Position numbers and translations under genes: made by a program. A stretch of 64,000 bases of DNA, from positions 1-64,000 of the forward strand of contig MHZT01000040.1 of the NCBI GenBank assembly GCA_001828855.1, written 5' to 3'. Source of the DNA: Rhodobacterales bacterium RIFCSPHIGHO2_02_FULL_62_130. GTDB taxonomy: Bacteria; Pseudomonadota; Alphaproteobacteria; Rhodobacterales; Rhodobacteraceae. The number at the start of each line of letters is the position of its first letter. Position 1 is the stretch's first letter. Below are positions 36,401 to 45,494 of this stretch, in pieces. The notes beneath the pieces were generated by a model, which was not told the DNA's origin, made no database searches, and was given only the letters and a program-made list of their open reading frames with translations.

Positions 36401-37300
36401 ATGCCGATTTCATCTCTTCCACGATCGGTCGTCCGGTCATTGGTTCTGATGTTCTTTACCACTCTTGGCGCGGGCGCTGTCTCGGCACAAGAAGCGGTAG
36501 ATAACCCTGGCCGTCTTCTGGCCTCGAACTGTTTCCAGTGCCATGGCACCAACGGGACGCCCGTTGCCGGTGGCTTTGACAAGATTGCCGGTGGCAGCGT
36601 GAAGGAGATCGTCTCCGAGTTGTCCGAGATGCGGGCCGAGGCGATTGCCGGGTCAGAGCATCCGATCATGACGGTTCACGCACAGGCCTATAGCCTTGCG
36701 GAAATCGATCTTATCTCGCGCTATCTGGCAACTGTCGGGGCCGTGGCCCCCAGCTCGTTCAAGCTGACGGTGGCGAAAACCGGAACGGGCAAAGGCACCA
36801 TCACCTCGTCCCCGTCCGGCATCAACTGCGGCAGCACTTGCTCCAAGACCTATACCAAGACAACTTCGGTGACGCTGAAGGCTGCGGTGACCTCGGGCAG
36901 CGTGTTCGCAGGCTGGAGCGGCGCCTGCACCGGCACGGCAACCTCTTGCACCGTCTCTGTTGCTTCGGCCGCGACTGTTGGCGCAACCTTTAATCTTGCG
37001 TCTTCCGGCGGTGGCACGGGCGGAACGGGCGGCACGCCGGTTTCCAGCAGCATCACGCTGAAACTGGAAAAAGCCGGCAAGTCCTATGGCACCGTCGTTT
37101 CCAATCCGGCGGGCATCAACTGTGGTCTGGGCTGTGAAAAAGCATCGGCACCCCTGCCCAAGAATACGGTGGTCACGTTGACAGCGGCCCCTGTTTCGGG
37201 ACGCAAGTTTGTCGGCTGGAGCGGAGCTTGCCGTGGCACGGCAGCCGTCTGCACAATCACACTTTCGGCGCAACGCGAGGTCAAGGCGACCTTCAAATAA
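36401..37300 (+). CDS. Cytochrome c with two C-terminal Cys-containing repeat domains
   Basis: This 299-residue exported protein has a signal peptide (LVLMFFTTLGAGAVSA) followed by a small cytochrome c domain with one haem site, CFQCH (about 46-50), and a candidate distal methionine in HPIMTVHAQ. From about 120 onward come two copies of an 80-residue beta domain (LTVAKTGTGKGTITSSPSG to SAATVGATFN, and LKLEKAGKSYGTVVSNPAG to REVKATFK). Each has INCG...C and GWSGAC...C, enough for two disulfides per domain. They are joined by a GGGTGGTGG linker. These resemble the bacterial-repeat/InlB-B class of surface domains. It precedes an FccB-like flavoprotein, so it probably accepts electrons from it. 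AGGGAAACG precedes the ATG. Confidence 0.85.
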   Translation: MPISSLPRSVVRSLVLMFFTTLGAGAVSAQEAVDNPGRLLASNCFQCHGTNGTPVAGGFDKIAGGSVKEIVSELSEMRAEAIAGSEHPIMTVHAQAYSLAEIDLISRYLATVGAVAPSSFKLTVAKTGTGKGTITSSPSGINCGSTCSKTYTKTTSVTLKAAVTSGSVFAGWSGACTGTATSCTVSVASAATVGATFNLASSGGGTGGTGGTPVSSSITLKLEKAGKSYGTVVSNPAGINCGLGCEKASAPLPKNTVVTLTAAPVSGRKFVGWSGACRGTAAVCTITLSAQREVKATFK

Positions 37301-37366
37301 CCCGCTAGGATCATGCCCTGCAGGGGCAGCAGCGGATTGACAGAAGATTTGAGAAGGAGACTCTCC

Positions 37367-38731
37367 ATGGATCGCAGAACATTCTTCGGCATGTTGGCCG
37401 CAGGCACGGCCGGGCTTTCGGCCACGGCCCCCGAACTGGGCGCGCAGACGGTCAGCGCAAAGAAATTCGTGGTTGTGGGCGGCGGCATGGCAGGCGCAAC
37501 CTGCGCGAAATACCTTGCCATGTGGGCCAAGCGCAGCGGGATGACGGTTGATGTGACCCTTGTTGACGAGAACGCACGTTACGTCTCGTGCATCATGAGC
37601 AACAAGGTCGTCACCGGTGAACGCACGCTGGCCTCGCTGACCTACGGTTATGACACGCTGTCGAGCAAGTTCGGCCTGCGCTTTGTCAATGCGGGCGTGA
37701 CTTCGGTGGATGCCGTCAACAAGACGGTTGCGCTGTCCACCTCGGAAACCCTGTCTTATGACCGGCTTATTCTGGCCCCCGGAATCCAGTTCGATTACAG
37801 CACGGTGTCGATCACCGCGACGGGCCTGACCGATGAGCAAGCCCGCGATGCCGTGCCGCATGCGTGGAAGGCCGGACCGCAGACCGATACGCTGCGGAAC
37901 CAGCTTGTCGCGCTGACGGCGGGCGAGCATGTCATCGTCACGGTGCCGAAATCGCCCTATCGCTGCCCGCCCGGCCCCTATGAGCGGGTCTGCGTCATTG
38001 CGGACTGGCTCAAGAAGAACAAGGCCGGTTCGCGTGTTATCGTTCTGGATGCCAACGCGGGGATTCAGGCCGAAAAGGTGAACTTCGGCAACGCTTTCAC
38101 CACGGTTCACGCCAATATCGACTATTTCCCGAATGCAGCCGTTGCCTCGGTCAGCTTTGACGCGGCCAGCCCGTCGGTCAAGACGGTGACGCTTGTGGCT
38201 CCGGCGGCGCAGGTCAATCCGGTGACCAATGTCGCCTCGGTCACGACGCAAAGCAGCTTTACCGCCGCCGTGGTCAACCTTTTACCGCAGATGAAGGGCG
38301 GTCAGATCATGCTGGATACCCTTGCCGGTGTCGAGGGGGCCATCGTTGGTGGCCGTTGGGCCAAGGTCAACGAGTTGAGCTATGAGACTTTGGTTCCCGG
38401 CGTCCATGTCATCGGCGACAGCATCGCGTCAAAGCAGCCCAAGGCAGGCCATATCGGCAACCAGCAAGGCAAGGTCTGCGCCGATGCGATCCTGCGGCTG
38501 GAAAGCGGCTTGCAGCCCTATCCGGCCCCTGTGACCAACTCGGCCTGCTATACGCCGATCACGTCCAGCACGGCCACATGGCTGACCGCGATCTTTGCCT
38601 ATAACGCGGTTGCGGGCGAAATGCAGGTTGCTCCTCCGGGTGTGATCGAAGCCCCCGAAGGCCCGACATCGCAAGCCTATTCCGAAATGGGTGAGTGGTT
38701 TGGCGAGCTGATGGCTGACACCTTTGCCTAA
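37367..38731 (+). CDS. fccB: Flavocytochrome c sulfide dehydrogenase-like flavoprotein
   Basis: This 454-residue FAD protein of the FccB/SoxF family oxidises sulfide and passes electrons to a cytochrome c. It has a twin-arginine signal (MDRRTFFGMLAAGTAGLSA), a dinucleotide fold (VVVGGGMAGATCAKYL) and YVSCIMSNKVV, where the cysteine matches the residue that binds FAD covalently in Chromatium FccB. KSPYRCPPGPYERVC provides a redox-active cysteine. The C-terminal FCSD region (NSACYTPITSSTATWL) is present. ATG 37367 is supported by GAAGGAGA. It follows the cytochrome gene by 66 bp, so the pair probably forms a complex; sulfide as substrate is inferred from the family. Confidence 0.87.
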   Translation: MDRRTFFGMLAAGTAGLSATAPELGAQTVSAKKFVVVGGGMAGATCAKYLAMWAKRSGMTVDVTLVDENARYVSCIMSNKVVTGERTLASLTYGYDTLSSKFGLRFVNAGVTSVDAVNKTVALSTSETLSYDRLILAPGIQFDYSTVSITATGLTDEQARDAVPHAWKAGPQTDTLRNQLVALTAGEHVIVTVPKSPYRCPPGPYERVCVIADWLKKNKAGSRVIVLDANAGIQAEKVNFGNAFTTVHANIDYFPNAAVASVSFDAASPSVKTVTLVAPAAQVNPVTNVASVTTQSSFTAAVVNLLPQMKGGQIMLDTLAGVEGAIVGGRWAKVNELSYETLVPGVHVIGDSIASKQPKAGHIGNQQGKVCADAILRLESGLQPYPAPVTNSACYTPITSSTATWLTAIFAYNAVAGEMQVAPPGVIEAPEGPTSQAYSEMGEWFGELMADTFA

Positions 38732-38770
38732 GCATTTGATTGCCTGAAAGGGCGAGATCAGCTTAGCTTT

Positions 38771-38838
38771 GCATCGGGCGCATCCTACCGCGCCCGATGC
38801 TCATTTTCGGCCCGGCTGCGGTTTCTTGAAACCGTTTT
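38771..38838 (+). terminator. Two hairpins between fccB and gspD
   Basis: GCATCGGGCGC (38771-38781) pairs perfectly with GCGCCCGATGC (38790-38800). CGGTTTC (38819-38825) pairs with GAAACCG (38828-38834) and is followed by TTTT. The second has the form of an intrinsic terminator. Together they probably separate the fcc pair from the secretion operon or attenuate read-through. Confidence 0.6.
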
Positions 38839-38866
38839 CGGGCCTCTGGACGACAGGAAAACCAAC

Positions 38867-40918
38867 GTGCCGATGTTCCGCTCTCCGCTTTGCTTTTCGC
38901 AAAAACCTTTGACCGGCATGGCTGGCGCGGCTCTGCTGGCCTGCACTCTGCTGCTGAACGGCTGCACCGATGTGGAAGGGGGCGGGGCAAACCTGCTGGG
39001 CGGGATTGATCTGTCGCCGCGCAACGGGCGTGCGGGCAACAGCGGCCATCAGATCACCGGCGGCGGCAAGACCGAATTCGTCTATCTTGACGCAAATGGG
39101 GCCGAAGTGTCAGCCGCACCGGGGGTTACGCCGACAGCCGAAGGCTATTCCGTCAATCTGCAGGCCGTTCCGGTGGCGGATGCCGCGCGCTCTATACTGG
39201 GGGATGTGCTGAAACAGCCCTACAGCCTTGATCCGCAGGCGACAGGCACTATCACCATGGCCACCGGACGTCCGGTGCCGCGCGACCAGTTGCTGATGAT
39301 CTTCGAAGAGGCGCTGGCGGCCAACGGGCTGGTGCTTTTGGAGGGCGGCGGGCAGTTCGTGATCCGTCGTGACGACGGCAGCCAGCGCCCCGGTGGCGTC
39401 GGGGTGGCGGGCTATGGCCTGACGGCGGTGCCGCTGCAAAATGTCGGGGCCGACCGGATGCTGACCCTGCTGGACGGTTTTGTCGCCGATGGCGGCAATC
39501 TGCGGGCGTCGGCGCGCGAGGACATCATTCTTGTGCGGGGAACCGCGCGCGAACGGGCCTCGCTGGCCGATATTGTTACCGCGCTGGACGTCGAATTGAT
39601 GGCGCGTCAGGATGCGGGCATCGCCTTTCTGAAGAACAGTTCTGCGGCCTCTGTCAGCCTGAGTCTCGAGGATTTGCAGGCTGGCGATGGTGCGGCGGCT
39701 GGCTGGAAATTTCAGGTGCTGGAAGAGGCCAACGCCATTCTGGTCGTCGCCCGTGACCGCGATGATTTGCGCGATGCGCTGGGCTGGATCGAGCAGTTTG
39801 ACCGTGCAGGCGGCGCGGCAGCCGCGCAGGTGCATGTCTACAACGTGCAATTTGCCCGCGCCTCGCAGTTGACGGCGATATTGGAAAGCACTTTTGGCGG
39901 CGGCGGCGGGGCTACGGCCATCGAGGTTCCGGCCGGGTCTGGCGATATGCTGTCAAACCCTGACACAGCGACGCAAGATGGCGGGCTGGCTTTCCCCGCC
40001 GATGTGGCGGATCGCCGCCCTGCCACCCGCGCGCTGTCCAGCGCAATCGGTGAAGGCGAGGTGCGTTTTATCGCCAATGATGCCGACAATACCATCGTCA
40101 TTCGCGCCCCTGCCGCCCTGCGTCGCGATGCGCTGGCCTTGCTGGCCGAGCTTGACCGTGCGCCGGTGCAGGTGCTGATCGAGGTGATGCTGGTTGAAGT
40201 CACCCTGAACGACGCAACCCGCTTTGGCGTGCAGGCCTATCTGACCGGCTCTGACGCCGGATTGCTGAGCGGGGCTGCCGACAGTTCCGGCATTGCGCCG
40301 CAATCGCCGGGCTTCAACATCATCCTTGGATCGACGACCAGCCCCCGGATGATCATTGACGCGCTGGAACAGGTCACCAGCACACGTGTGGTATCCGCCC
40401 CGTCGGTTGTGGCCTTCGAGAACGAAGAAGCCGAGATCAAGATCGTCGATCAGGTGCCGATTACCACGCAGAAGGTGGTCGGAACCCAGTCGGCCGATGC
40501 GCCTGTGGTCAATACCATCGAATACCGCGATGCGGGTGTGATCTTGCGCGTCACGCCGCGGGTCAGTGAATCGGATCTGGTCAACCTGTTGGTCAAGCAA
40601 GAGCTTTCCGCCGTGCTGGCCGATCCTGCCGGTGAAAACACCCTGACCCCGCGCCTGCGCCAGCGCAGCATCAGCACGCAGGTTTCGGTCTATGACCAGC
40701 AGACGGTGACGCTGGGGGGGTTGATTTCGACGCAATCATCCAAGGACCGCAAAGGCGTGCCGCTTTTGGGGATTCTGGGCGGGGGCCGTAAGGCCAGCAG
40801 CGACAGTCGCACCGAACTTTTGATCTTTATCACCCCGCATGTGGTTCGCAACCAGCGCGATGCGGCGGCGATCTCGGCAGAGCTTCGCAACAAGATGACG
40901 GTGATGACGGACCAATGA
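38867..40918 (+). CDS. gspD: Type II secretion outer-membrane secretin GspD
   Basis: This 683-residue secretin forms the outer-membrane gate. The signal peptide ends in a lipobox (LLACTLLLNGC), so it is predicted to be a lipoprotein, which would make a separate pilotin unnecessary. N-domains follow (YSVNLQAVPVADAARSILGD; LQNVGADRMLTLLDGF; VYNVQFARASQLTAILES). The C-terminal secretin core holds VPITTQKVVGTQ, VILRVTPRVSE and GVPLLGILGG...ELLIFITPHVVR. GTG 38867 has AGGA at a good distance; ATG 38873 is the alternative. It heads a tightly packed operon and overlaps gspE by ATGA. Confidence 0.9.
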   Translation: MPMFRSPLCFSQKPLTGMAGAALLACTLLLNGCTDVEGGGANLLGGIDLSPRNGRAGNSGHQITGGGKTEFVYLDANGAEVSAAPGVTPTAEGYSVNLQAVPVADAARSILGDVLKQPYSLDPQATGTITMATGRPVPRDQLLMIFEEALAANGLVLLEGGGQFVIRRDDGSQRPGGVGVAGYGLTAVPLQNVGADRMLTLLDGFVADGGNLRASAREDIILVRGTARERASLADIVTALDVELMARQDAGIAFLKNSSAASVSLSLEDLQAGDGAAAGWKFQVLEEANAILVVARDRDDLRDALGWIEQFDRAGGAAAAQVHVYNVQFARASQLTAILESTFGGGGGATAIEVPAGSGDMLSNPDTATQDGGLAFPADVADRRPATRALSSAIGEGEVRFIANDADNTIVIRAPAALRRDALALLAELDRAPVQVLIEVMLVEVTLNDATRFGVQAYLTGSDAGLLSGAADSSGIAPQSPGFNIILGSTTSPRMIIDALEQVTSTRVVSAPSVVAFENEEAEIKIVDQVPITTQKVVGTQSADAPVVNTIEYRDAGVILRVTPRVSESDLVNLLVKQELSAVLADPAGENTLTPRLRQRSISTQVSVYDQQTVTLGGLISTQSSKDRKGVPLLGILGGGRKASSDSRTELLIFITPHVVRNQRDAAAISAELRNKMTVMTDQ

Positions 40919-42519
40919 CGGACCCTTCGGTGCCTCAACCGGCTTTGGGAGGCGGTGTCGACCAAGGCGCCGATCCGCTTGCGCTGGCACAGGCGCGGGC
41001 TGCGGCGCATGGTCTGGCCCTGATGCGGCCCGAAGACTGGCCCGCCAGCCCATCGCTGCCTCCCGCCCTGTCGCATCGGTTTCTGCGCGAGATGCAGGCG
41101 CTGCCGTTGGGCCGCAGCGCAACCGGCGCGCATAGGGTTGCCGTGGCCGATCCGGGCAATGCCGCGGCGATCGAGGCGCTTGCGCTTGCCCTTGGCGCGC
41201 CGCTGGAATTGAGTGTGGCCTCGGCCCCTGCGATCCTTGGGCGGCTGCAGGATCTGGGCGGGGACGGTTCTGGTTTTGCGCTGGATGCCGGCGCGCTCCA
41301 CATCGGCTCTGATGCCGCCGACAGCGACGATCCCGAGGACAGCGCGCTGGATGCCCCCGCAATTGCCGCACTGGATCGGCTGCTGGCCGAAGCCGTGCAG
41401 AACCGCGCCACCGATCTGCATCTGGAGCCGGGCCCGCAGCTGATGACGGTGCGCCACCGCGTTGACGGCATGTTGCGGGTGATGACGACCCTGCCTCCGG
41501 CCACGGGGCGGGCAGTGGTGTCGCGGCTGAAAATCCTTGCGGGATTGAACATTGCCGAGCGCAGGCTGGCACAGGATGGCCATATCCGCGCGCAGATCGG
41601 CGGGCAGACCCGTGATCTGCGCTGCGCCACACTGCCTTTTGTCGATGGCGAGGGGGCCGCGATCCGCATTCTTGCAGGCCGCACCACCTTGCCACGGCTT
41701 GCAGCCCTTGGGCTGCGGCCCGAGGCCGAGCGCGATCTGCGGGCCGGTCTGGGTCAGAGCCACGGCCTTATTCTGGTGACAGGACCGACCGGCAGCGGCA
41801 AGACCACCACGCTTGCCGCCGCGACTGCCGAAATCAACGCGCCGCATCGTAAGATCCTTTCGGTCGAAGATCCGGTCGAATACCGCATCGACGGCATCAG
41901 CCAGATGCAGGTCAATCCGCAGATCGGGCTGACCTTTGCCGGAGCGCTTCGCAGCTTTTTGCGCGCCGACCCCGATGTCATCCTTGTGGGCGAAGTGCGC
42001 GACGCCGAGACCGCGCGCATCACGGTTCAGGCCGCCCTGACCGGACATCTTGTGCTGACCACGCTGCACACCAATTCCGCCGCAAGCGCGGTGATGCGGC
42101 TGGTCGACATGGGAATCGAGCCATTTCTGATTGCTGCCACGCTGCGCTGTTCGGTCGGGCAGCGGCTGGTCCGCATGCTGTGCCGGACATGCCGGAGCAA
42201 GACGCGGGCGGTGCCGCCCTTTCCCGACACGATCCTGCGCGCCGCCGGTCTGGAACCCGGGGCCGAGGTGGAGTGCTGGGTGGGCGCGGGCTGTGAACAT
42301 TGCGGCCATACCGGCTATTATGGCCGCATGGCCCTGTTTGAAGTCATGCCACTGACCGAGGATCTGCGCGGGCATCTGCTGCGCGGCGCGGCGGTTTCGG
42401 CCTTGCACAACGAGGCGGTGCGCCAAGGCATGCTGCCCCTGATCGCGGACGGGGTGCTGCGCGCCCTTGCCGGACAGACCTCGTTCGAAGAGGTGCTGCG
42501 GGTGGTGCAGGATGGCTGA
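40915..42519 (+). CDS. gspE: Type II secretion ATPase GspE
   Basis: This 534-residue cytoplasmic ATPase powers pseudopilus assembly. It has an N1E-like N-terminal region, Walker A TGPTGSGKTTTL (about residue 290), the Asp box ILSVEDPVEYRIDGISQMQV, Walker B ADPDVILVGEVRDAETARI and the His box LTTLHTNSAASAV. It keeps the GspE/PilB C-terminal four-cysteine zinc motif (LCRTCR and CEHCGHTG), which separates it from the CpaF-type ATPase at 60864. ATG 40915 overlaps the gspD stop by four bases. Confidence 0.93.
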   Translation: MTDPSVPQPALGGGVDQGADPLALAQARAAAHGLALMRPEDWPASPSLPPALSHRFLREMQALPLGRSATGAHRVAVADPGNAAAIEALALALGAPLELSVASAPAILGRLQDLGGDGSGFALDAGALHIGSDAADSDDPEDSALDAPAIAALDRLLAEAVQNRATDLHLEPGPQLMTVRHRVDGMLRVMTTLPPATGRAVVSRLKILAGLNIAERRLAQDGHIRAQIGGQTRDLRCATLPFVDGEGAAIRILAGRTTLPRLAALGLRPEAERDLRAGLGQSHGLILVTGPTGSGKTTTLAAATAEINAPHRKILSVEDPVEYRIDGISQMQVNPQIGLTFAGALRSFLRADPDVILVGEVRDAETARITVQAALTGHLVLTTLHTNSAASAVMRLVDMGIEPFLIAATLRCSVGQRLVRMLCRTCRSKTRAVPPFPDTILRAAGLEPGAEVECWVGAGCEHCGHTGYYGRMALFEVMPLTEDLRGHLLRGAAVSALHNEAVRQGMLPLIADGVLRALAGQTSFEEVLRVVQDG

Positions 42520-43591
42520 CTGGAGTGCTTTCTTTGTGCTGCCCGGACAGCGGCGGCAGGCCTCGTCCGAGGATGTCACCCTGTTCACCCAAGAATTGGG
42601 CTGGATGGTGGCGGCCGGCGTGCCTTTGGGGCGGGCCATTGATCTGCTATTGCTGGATGCGGACGGCGGGGCGATGGAGCCGGCCCTGCGTGCGATGCGG
42701 ACCGAGCTGCGCGCGGGGCGCAGTCTGGCCCATGCCCTGACCAATCAGCCCACGCTTTTTCCCGCGTCGTATGCGCGGCTGATCGGGCTGGCCGAGACCG
42801 CAGGCACGCTGCCGCAGGTTCTTGACCGCATTCACCTTGCGCGGACAAACGCGCAGACCCTGCGGCGCAAGATCCGCTCGGCGATGATCTATCCGGCCTT
42901 TCTGGTCGCGGTTGCCGTTGCGGCGGTTGCGGTGATCCTGCTGGCGGTGGTGCCGCAGCTTAAGGTCATCGCGCCTGCCAATGCCAAAGCCGATCCCAGC
43001 GCGCTGACGCGGCTGGTGGTGCTGTCGGACTGGCTGACCGCGCATTGGCTGGCTTTGGGCTTGGGCATTGTGCTTTGTGCGCTGGCGGGGGCGATGGCGC
43101 TGCGCCAGCCCGCCATAAAGCGGGCGGTGGCCGAGGCTTTGGCGGCGCTGCCCGTCATCGGTCCGGTGATCCGTGCCATGCGTCTGGCCGAGTTGATGCA
43201 GACGCTTGCCATGTTGACCGATGCCGGACTTCCGCTTGCCGATGCACTGCGGCTGGCGCGGCGGACCACCTTTGCGCCCAAGCTTGCCGATGCGCTTGCC
43301 CAGATGGAGGTAGCCTTGCGCGCGGGCGGCGATGTGACCGCACCGTTGCAGGCTTCGGGCCAGTTTCCGCCCCTGTTGATCAGCCTGATCCGGGTTGGCA
43401 TGGAAACCGGCAGCATCGCACCGTCGCTGCGGCAGGCTGCGCAGATTTTTGACGACAAGACCCGCCATGCCACCGAACGCGCGCTTGCCGTGCTGGAGCC
43501 TGCGATCATCCTGCTGATTTCCGGCGTGGTGGGCGGGATCATCTATGTCATCGTTGATGCGCTGATGGCGGTCAACGATCTGCTGATATGA
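42512..43591 (+). CDS. gspF: Type II secretion inner-membrane platform GspF
   Basis: This 359-residue polytopic membrane protein has two repeated cytoplasmic GspF/PilC domains (VTLFTQELGWMVAAGVPLGRAID; LAELMQTLAMLTDAGLPLADALR). Membrane helices lie at about 125-150, 180-205 and 330-355 (IILLISGVVGGIIYVIVDALM). It is the platform on which GspE acts. It is slightly shorter than the usual 400 residues because the N-terminal arm is reduced. ATG 42512 overlaps gspE by 8 bp. Confidence 0.92.
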   Translation: MADWSAFFVLPGQRRQASSEDVTLFTQELGWMVAAGVPLGRAIDLLLLDADGGAMEPALRAMRTELRAGRSLAHALTNQPTLFPASYARLIGLAETAGTLPQVLDRIHLARTNAQTLRRKIRSAMIYPAFLVAVAVAAVAVILLAVVPQLKVIAPANAKADPSALTRLVVLSDWLTAHWLALGLGIVLCALAGAMALRQPAIKRAVAEALAALPVIGPVIRAMRLAELMQTLAMLTDAGLPLADALRLARRTTFAPKLADALAQMEVALRAGGDVTAPLQASGQFPPLLISLIRVGMETGSIAPSLRQAAQIFDDKTRHATERALAVLEPAIILLISGVVGGIIYVIVDALMAVNDLLI

Positions 43592-44070
43592 AGAAAGGAA
43601 AGCCGATGCCGCATACCGCATCACAGCACCAGACCGCCACGGACCGCCCGTGCCATCCGTGCCGGACCAAAACCGAAGCCGGATTCACGCTGGTCGAACT
43701 GCTGGTGGTTCTGGTGATCCTGTCACTGCTGGCGGCCTTGGTCGGGCCGCGTGTGGTCGGCTATATGGGGCAATCCAAGGTCAAGGCGGCGCATATCCAG
43801 ATTGACGGGTTCCAGACCGCGCTGGATCTGTTCCAACTGGATGTCGGGCGCTATCCGTTGCAAAGCGAAGGCCTTGACGCGCTGGTGGCGGCTCCGGCCG
43901 GAGCCACCGGCTGGGCCGGCCCGTATCTCGACAAGGGCATCACTGCCGATCCTTGGGGGGCTGCTTATATCTACAAGGCCGAAGGCAATGGCGCGGGGTT
44001 TCAACTGCTTTCGCTGGGGGCGGATGGCCGCGAAGGTGGCGACGCCGAGAATGCCGATATCGGCAACTGA
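43588..44070 (+). CDS. gspG: Major pseudopilin GspG
   Basis: This 160-residue major pseudopilin is the main subunit of the periplasmic pseudopilus. The type III signal is cleaved after glycine at EAG/FTLVELLVVLVILSL. The C-terminal domain keeps the GspG calcium-site pattern (LQSEGLDALV, GPYLDKG, DPWGAAYIY, GADGREGGDAENADIGN). The leader of about 32 residues is unusually long and holds two cysteines. It begins at ATG 43588 in an ATGA overlap; ATG 43606 would shorten the leader. Confidence 0.92.
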   Translation: MKKGKPMPHTASQHQTATDRPCHPCRTKTEAGFTLVELLVVLVILSLLAALVGPRVVGYMGQSKVKAAHIQIDGFQTALDLFQLDVGRYPLQSEGLDALVAAPAGATGWAGPYLDKGITADPWGAAYIYKAEGNGAGFQLLSLGADGREGGDAENADIGN

Positions 44071-44096
44071 ACCAGAGATGACAGGGCACGGGGCGG

Positions 44097-44531
44097 ATGG
44101 ACAACGATGACAGGGAAAGCGGTTTCACCTTGGTGGAGATGCTGCTGGTCGTGGTTCTGCTTGCGCTTGCGGCAGGCCTGGTCATGGCCCGCGCCAGCCC
44201 TGACCGAAGTGCTGTCACGCTCTCGGCCCGCTTGGGTGACTATCTGCGCGAGGCCCGCGCGCTGGCCATCCTTGAAGGCCGGATTGTCACGCTGGGGCTT
44301 GATCCCGGCACCGGCCAGCTTTCCGGCCCGCCGCCTTTGGGCGCGCTGGAGCTTGACGCCCGCCTTGCCCTTGAAGCCGGTCAGCCCTCTGGCAACAGTC
44401 TTTCGTTTCAGCCAGATGGTTCGACGGGCGGCGGTGTTCTGCGTATCCTGCCGCGCGGCGCGGGCGGGGCGGGGGCGGGCTATGGCCTTGCCGTCGCGTC
44501 CCTTACCGGAGCCGTCACCACCCTGCCCTGA
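44097..44531 (+). CDS. gspH: Minor pseudopilin GspH
   Basis: This 144-residue minor pseudopilin has the prepilin signal ESG/FTLVEMLLVVVLLALA and a short beta-rich C-terminal domain. GspH caps or extends the pseudopilus. It is the first gene of the minor pseudopilin set H-I-J-K. Its 3' end overlaps gspI by about 50 bp in another frame, an unusually long overlap in this operon. Confidence 0.87.
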   Translation: MDNDDRESGFTLVEMLLVVVLLALAAGLVMARASPDRSAVTLSARLGDYLREARALAILEGRIVTLGLDPGTGQLSGPPPLGALELDARLALEAGQPSGNSLSFQPDGSTGGGVLRILPRGAGGAGAGYGLAVASLTGAVTTLP

Positions 44532-44844
44532 AGCGGGTTTCAGCCTTGTCGAGGTGCTGGCCGCGCTGACCATCGCCGCCCTGACACTGGGGATGGTAAT
44601 GCAGGCTTTTTCCGGCGCGGCGCGGCTGGGCCACCGGCTTGAAATGCAAACCGCCGCCCGCATGCTGGCCCGCGCGGTGCTGGCAGACAGCACCAGCACC
44701 AGCGGCACCACTGGGCAATTTAATTGGCAGGTCAAGCGCGACACCACCGGCGCGCGCCAGCTTTGGATCGACTGGGCCAATGGTGCCGGTCTGACGCTGA
44801 CGCGGATGGATGCCGCGCCCGCAATCACAGATGCGACGCCATGA
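44482..44844 (+). CDS. gspI: Minor pseudopilin GspI
   Basis: This 120-residue minor pseudopilin has the prepilin signal EAG/FSLVEVLAALTIAALTLG and a GspI-like region (ARMLARAVLADS, QFNWQVKRD). ATG 44482 gives a leader of about 20 residues (MALPSRPLPEPSPPCPEAG); no other start fits between it and the cleavage site. The start therefore lies inside gspH and the stop overlaps gspJ by ATGA. GspI anchors the I-J-K tip complex. Confidence 0.82.
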   Translation: MALPSRPLPEPSPPCPEAGFSLVEVLAALTIAALTLGMVMQAFSGAARLGHRLEMQTAARMLARAVLADSTSTSGTTGQFNWQVKRDTTGARQLWIDWANGAGLTLTRMDAAPAITDATP

Positions 44845-45494
44845 CAGCCCGCCCGACATGCAAAAGACCGGTTGGCGAGGACGGCTTTACGCTGATCGAG
44901 GCGCTGGTTGCGCTTGCCTTGGGGGCGTTGGTTGTCACCCTGACCCTGTCAGCGGTGCAGGTCGCCGGATCTGTGCTGAAAGGTCTGCAAAGCCGCATCA
45001 CCGCCGCCGAGTCCTTGGCCCGTACCGGCGCGATCCTTGCCCAAGACACGCTGCACGCCCTGCGCTGGCGCGACGCCTCGGGCAAGCTGATTTTTCTTGG
45101 CACGGCGGATGCAGCGATTTTTGCCCAAGCCGCCCGCCCGACTGCGCCTTGGCGCGGGGCGTCGCTGGTGCGGCTGTCGGTGGAACGTGACGGGGCAGGG
45201 GGCGCATCGCTGTATCGCAGTGAAGCGCCGCTTGATGCCGCAGGGCCGGGTCAGTGGCAGACACCGGTCTTGTTGCGCCGCGCACCGGATATTGTGGGGC
45301 TGCGCTATCTGGACGCCGCTGGCCGCTGGCAGTCCGATTGGTCCAAAGCGGGGATGCCGCGCGCGCTGGCCGTGGCACTGGCCCCAGAAGGCGCACTTCC
45401 GGCGCTGGTGGCTGAATTCCCGCCGCTGATCGAGCCGGACTGCGCGCTCGGGCAACCCGACCGATGTTCGCTTGCTCCCGAGGTGTTGCCATGA
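44841..45494 (+). CDS. gspJ: Minor pseudopilin GspJ
   Basis: This 217-residue minor pseudopilin has the signal DG/FTLIEALVALALGALVV and a large beta domain with the family pattern ESLARTGAILAQDTLHAL and later DIVGLRYLDAAGRWQSDW. It forms the pseudopilus tip with GspI and GspK. ATG 44841 overlaps gspI by ATGA and its stop overlaps gspK the same way. Confidence 0.87.
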   Translation: MTARPTCKRPVGEDGFTLIEALVALALGALVVTLTLSAVQVAGSVLKGLQSRITAAESLARTGAILAQDTLHALRWRDASGKLIFLGTADAAIFAQAARPTAPWRGASLVRLSVERDGAGGASLYRSEAPLDAAGPGQWQTPVLLRRAPDIVGLRYLDAAGRWQSDWSKAGMPRALAVALAPEGALPALVAEFPPLIEPDCALGQPDRCSLAPEVLP

